Source: CAYMAI01 sp964388445
GTDB taxonomy: Bacteria; 4484-113; JAGGVC01
Length of the DNA: 64,000 nucleotides
Assembly (NCBI GenBank): GCA_964388445.1
Contig: CAYMAI010000001.1
Span: forward strand, 186,001 to 250,000
Direction: 5' to 3'
Numbering within the stretch: the first letter of the stretch is position 1; the number at the start of each line of letters is the position of its first letter. The notes under the pieces are model-generated. The model ran no database searches. It was not told the origin of the DNA and saw only the letters and a program-made list of their open reading frames with translations. A program made the translations under genes and the position numbers. Shown here in pieces: positions 61,361 through 64,000 of the stretch.

Positions 61361-61981
61361 GTGAGCGGCGGCTTTTCAATAGGCGTATTGGGCGTACAAG
61401 GCGATTACGCCAAACATATCGAGGCTTTTCGGGCGGTGTCCGGCGTAAGTCCGCGGCTCGTTAGATTCGCGCGTGAAATCGCTTTGCTCGACGGACTGAT
61501 TATTCCCGGCGGCGAAAGCACGACGCTGACCATCCTTTTCGACAGATGGGGCTTCCGCGAGGCCATTTCGGAGTTTATCCAATCCGGAGGGCGCGTTTGG
61601 GGGACATGCGCCGGAGCGATAATGCTGGGGAAAAAAGTGATTGACGGCGACGAAAACGTGGACGTCGTTCCGCTTGGAGCGATTGACGTCGCGGTGGACA
61701 GAAACGCTTATGGCCGGCAGGTGGAAAGTTTCGAGGCGGACGTTTCGCTCGAACTCGTGCCGGGCGTTTTCGAACGGTTCAACGGCGTTTTCATTCGCGC
61801 CCCGCGGTTTAGGCAAATCGGAGCGAACGTCCGGATTATGGGAAGACTGGGCGGCGAGCCCGTCATGATCGAACAAGGAAGTGTGCTAATCTCGTCTTTC
61901 CATCCGGAGCTTACCGGCGACGCGCGCATTCATTCGTATTTCGCCGGGACGCTTCGCGATGTCAAGGAGGAAGCGGTATGA
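61361..61981 (+). CDS. pdxT: Pyridoxal 5'-phosphate synthase glutaminase subunit
   Basis: 206 aa from GTG 61361. It releases ammonia from glutamine for PdxS in the DXP-independent vitamin B6 route. Class I amidotransferase motifs: 'SIGVLGVQGDYAKHIEAFRA', 'LDGLIIPGGESTTLTILFDR', nucleophile Cys about 83 in 'GTCAGAIML', and His-Glu in 'LISSFHPELTGDARIHSYFA'. pdxS is not in the window. The stop overlaps the next ATG (ATGA), so the CsgG-like/pilin-domain gene is translationally coupled to it. Confidence 0.95.
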   Translation: MSGGFSIGVLGVQGDYAKHIEAFRAVSGVSPRLVRFAREIALLDGLIIPGGESTTLTILFDRWGFREAISEFIQSGGRVWGTCAGAIMLGKKVIDGDENVDVVPLGAIDVAVDRNAYGRQVESFEADVSLELVPGVFERFNGVFIRAPRFRQIGANVRIMGRLGGEPVMIEQGSVLISSFHPELTGDARIHSYFAGTLRDVKEEAV

Positions 61982-62949
61982 AACTTGGAAATTTTTACGG
62001 CGCGCTTTTGTGCGCGGCGATGATCGCGGTGTTTTTTGCAGCCGGTGTAAGCGGCAAGCCGCTGTATCCGCCCGGCCACGAGCCGAAAACTGACGGCGCG
62101 AAGCCCGCGGGCGATGCGGGTGCCGAAACTGACGTTTCGAAACTCGTCCCGTACAAACGCGTGGGAGTGATGCAATTCGACGAACTCGGCAAGCGCAAGG
62201 CGGGGGCGGACAGATTTCACTCGATTCTCCTCGGCAGACTAAAAAACGCGCAGTCCGAAACCGAGTTTATTTCCATCGAAGTCAAACTGGACAAGGACAC
62301 GCCTCTGATGGGCGAAACCGCCAGGCAGCTTGGCGAGCGGTACAAAATCGACGCGATACTTACCGGCGCGTTTACGATTGCGATTCAGGGCGGCATATAT
62401 CCGACGCGGGCTAACAGCGTGCCGGTGGGCAAAATCGGCATCGACTGCAGGATTATCGAGACCGAAAGCGGATGGAGCAGGGGCAAGGCCGGCGTCGCGT
62501 GGGAAAAGAACAAGATTTATCCCCAGACGATTCGTACCCAGAAAGACCTTGAAGGCAAGCTGATGCGCGACGGCATCGACGACCTGATTGCGGAGCTCGG
62601 CAAGGGCGGCTACTTGCGCTTTGCGCCGATTTATACCGCACAAATCGAAGAGCAGGAATTCAAGGAATACGCCGAATCGATATGCTCGACCATTCGAAGC
62701 GCGCTCGCGGCATATTACGCGCAAAACGGTTACTACGGCGATTTTTCGGCTTTGCACGAAAAGAAATTCGTGGACGACAGATTCGCGCAGGGCGGCGTGG
62801 AAATCGAGGACTTCGAAGGGCGTAAAGCGGTTGTGGTTAAAATATCGGTCGGTCCGGGCGGGCAGAGCTTTACGTTCGAGATTTTCGGCCCCGGGGCCGG
62901 AACTTGGAAAGTCGACCAAAGCGGGGAAATTTTGCACGATTCGGAGTAA
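61978..62949 (+). CDS. Secreted CsgG/LpoB-like protein with a pilin-derived C-terminal domain
   Basis: 323 aa. A signal sequence is at residues about 5-25. Residues about 55-200 ('VGVMQFDELGKRKAGADRFH', 'QLGERYKIDAILTGAFTIAI', 'GKIGIDCRIIETESGWSRGK') resemble the CsgG/LpoB/curli-type lipoprotein fold. Residues about 220-323 match the C-terminal domain of the pilin at 5558-5947: 'YAESICSTIRSALAAYYAQN', 'GYYGDFSALHEKKFVDDRF', 'VDQSGEI'. The pilin N-terminal hydrophobic helix and peptidase site are not present. It overlaps pdxT by 4 bases. Confidence 0.75.
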   Translation: MKLGNFYGALLCAAMIAVFFAAGVSGKPLYPPGHEPKTDGAKPAGDAGAETDVSKLVPYKRVGVMQFDELGKRKAGADRFHSILLGRLKNAQSETEFISIEVKLDKDTPLMGETARQLGERYKIDAILTGAFTIAIQGGIYPTRANSVPVGKIGIDCRIIETESGWSRGKAGVAWEKNKIYPQTIRTQKDLEGKLMRDGIDDLIAELGKGGYLRFAPIYTAQIEEQEFKEYAESICSTIRSALAAYYAQNGYYGDFSALHEKKFVDDRFAQGGVEIEDFEGRKAVVVKISVGPGGQSFTFEIFGPGAGTWKVDQSGEILHDSE

Positions 62950-62994
62950 AAGGCGCGGCGGACTTGATCGGCGCGGCCGTCGGGGAGGAAAAAA

Positions 62995-63522
62995 GTGTTT
63001 TGCGCAAAGTGCGGCGGAAGTATCGTTGAAACGGACAAGTTTTGTCCGAAATGCGGCGCGCCGCAGTCCGCGGCTCAAATTCCGCCGGACGGCTTTACAC
63101 GCAAACAAGGAATACCCGGATGGGCTTGGGCGATAATCATTACAGCCGCGGTGCTTTTCCTATTGGTGCCCGCAATCGGAATTATCGCCGCCATCGCGGT
63201 GCCCACGATGATTTCGACTCGCGTGGCCGCCTTGCATGCATACGGCGAAGGCGTCGCTTCGACCGTTAGAAGCGCGGAGGCTGCTTACTTTGCGGCGCAC
63301 GGGGAATACGGCGACTTCGCGGCTTTGGAGCAAAAGGGGTTCGTGGACGACAGGTTTGCGGCTCATCCTTTCGAAATTCGCGATTTCGACGGCAAGTCCG
63401 GCGTAGTTGTGAAAATCGAGCTTTCCGCGGACAAGAAGAAATACGAATTCACGGTTCGGGTCGACGAAACAGGATATTTCAGGGCGACGGAAGAAGGCAA
63501 TATCGAGCGGGTGGAAAAATGA
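62995..63522 (+). CDS. Zinc-ribbon, transmembrane, pilin-domain hybrid protein
   Basis: 175 aa from GTG 62995 with GGGGAGG upstream. An N-terminal zinc ribbon has four Cys (CAKCGGSIVETDKFCPKCG). A transmembrane helix follows (WAWAIIITAAVLFLLVPAIG). From 'IIAAIAVPTMISTR' on, the sequence tracks the pilin at 5558-5947 almost residue by residue ('GEGVASTVRSAEAAYFAAHG', 'EYGDFAALEQKGFVDDRF'), but the leader with the G/FTLIE peptidase site is replaced by the zinc ribbon. So it should stay in the membrane with the ribbon in the cytoplasm and the pilin domain outside. Confidence 0.85.
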   Translation: MFCAKCGGSIVETDKFCPKCGAPQSAAQIPPDGFTRKQGIPGWAWAIIITAAVLFLLVPAIGIIAAIAVPTMISTRVAALHAYGEGVASTVRSAEAAYFAAHGEYGDFAALEQKGFVDDRFAAHPFEIRDFDGKSGVVVKIELSADKKKYEFTVRVDETGYFRATEEGNIERVEK

Positions 63523-63559
63523 CGGCTTCGAGCAACGATGCCGGAAAGGAAGGTGAGCG

Positions 63560-64000
63560 ATGTATTGCGTGAAATGCGGTTACGAAATGGGCGAGGATGC
63601 AAAATTCTGCCCGAAATGCGGTGCGTCCGCTGAAGCGGGTGGAGCCGCGCAAGGCGGCTTTGACGCGCCGCCGCCGCGGCAGGATTACTCCGGGCGGACA
63701 GCGGATTCGTGGGAGCGGGTTTCATACCAGCCTGCGCCGAAAAAGCGCGGGCTGCCCGTGTGGGGCTGGGTGCTGATCGGTTGCGGAGGACTAATTGTTC
63801 TATCGTTTGCCGCGATTATGATTTTCGCCGTGCAAGCCACAAAAATCATGACCGAGAAATTCGGGAGCATCGAGGAACTTGGCGCCGCAGCGGAAGTATC
63901 GCAGGTACAGTCGGCGCTTTCGATATACAACTCCAAAAACAATAATTACGGCGATTTCATCGCGCTTCGAGACGGCGGCGATTTGAGCGCGCTCACCATC
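63560..64000 (+). CDS. Second zinc-ribbon, transmembrane, pilin-domain protein (runs off window edge)
   Basis: ATG 63560; 147 codons are open to the window end. An N-terminal zinc ribbon 'MYCVKCGYEMGEDAKFCPKC' is followed by a Gly/Pro/Ala-rich linker, a transmembrane helix (WGWVLIGCGGLIVLSFAAIM) and the start of the pilin-type domain ('SQVQSALSIYNSKNNNYGDF'). It lies about 40 bases after the related gene, so the two are paralogues in tandem. The C-terminus is missing, so completeness is unknown. Confidence 0.8.
   Translation, partial: MYCVKCGYEMGEDAKFCPKCGASAEAGGAAQGGFDAPPPRQDYSGRTADSWERVSYQPAPKKRGLPVWGWVLIGCGGLIVLSFAAIMIFAVQATKIMTEKFGSIEELGAAAEVSQVQSALSIYNSKNNNYGDFIALRDGGDLSALTI

Noticed and set aside
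1..64000. CRISPR arrays, insertion sequences with transposase, rRNA genes, prophage
   Set aside because: Looked for regularly spaced repeats, transposase motifs and rRNA signatures; none seen.

Overview
The window comes from a GC-rich, flagellated bacterium with lipoproteins, type IV pilin machinery and a lipoprotein-anchored efflux adaptor, so probably two membranes. I cannot place it in a phylum from the sequence alone. The flagellar block runs in the Bacillus subtilis order (flgM-flgN-flgK-flgL-yviE-like-fliW-csrA). Cohesin-like and dockerin-like modules, PFOR, tandem 'PPVWQ/YWQ' surface repeats and shared intergenic repeats point to an uncultured, metagenome-type lineage rather than a model group. 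Most genes are GC-rich; 57.2-58.4 kb is clearly AT-rich.

Layout. 0-5.3 kb: start of a penicillin-acylase-family gene, a large modular surface lipoprotein, a small ORF and carA. 5.5-7.4 kb (minus): a major pilin with its own consensus promoter and terminator, and pilC. 7.5-14.9 kb (plus): the flagellar operon flgJ-like, flgM, flgN, flgK, giant flgL, DUF6470-like, fliW and a tandem csrA. 14.9-26.7 kb: propeller protein, TGS-less thrS, second repeat lipoprotein, radical-SAM protein, a frameshifted ORF6N gene, rfbB, and a CoA-ligase pair whose beta chain carries a two-cluster ferredoxin tail. 26.9-29.9 kb (minus): MacB-type permease, MacA-type adaptor and tRNA-Leu(CAG). 30.0-37.6 kb (minus): giant fliD, flaG, giant flagellin and a long flagellin leader. 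37.7-44.2 kb (plus): acetoacetyl-CoA synthetase, Old Yellow Enzyme, HPPD, fumarylacetoacetase and homogentisate dioxygenase, a tyrosine/phenylalanine catabolic operon. 44.3-52.1 kb (minus): small secreted and membrane proteins, a 31-codon coupled ORF, a YARHG-like secreted protein, a RicT/PSP1-like protein and PFOR. 52.5-56.5 kb (plus): Zn/Cd-type P-type ATPase, coiled-coil NYN nuclease and an exonuclease-WYL fusion. 56.5-59.1 kb: hairpins, an RHS relic, an AT-rich gene and non-coding repeats. 59.1-64 kb: small membrane protein, NHL protein, pdxT, then three proteins that reuse the pilin C-terminal domain.

The most interesting system is flagellin control. The CsrA here is a single chain with two CsrA folds. 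The N-terminal fold keeps the beta1 RNA-contact strand but has lost the beta5 one; the C-terminal fold is the reverse. Because each RNA site of a CsrA dimer uses beta1 of one protomer and beta5 of the other, this chain should keep exactly one site. The flagellin mRNA leader carries two hairpins, each showing the same AAGGAG loop, and the start-proximal one is the flagellin Shine-Dalgarno itself. FliW is encoded next to the tandem csrA. Together this looks like a FliW-CsrA-flagellin homeostasis switch rebuilt around a one-site pseudo-dimer and controlling a 1129-residue flagellin.
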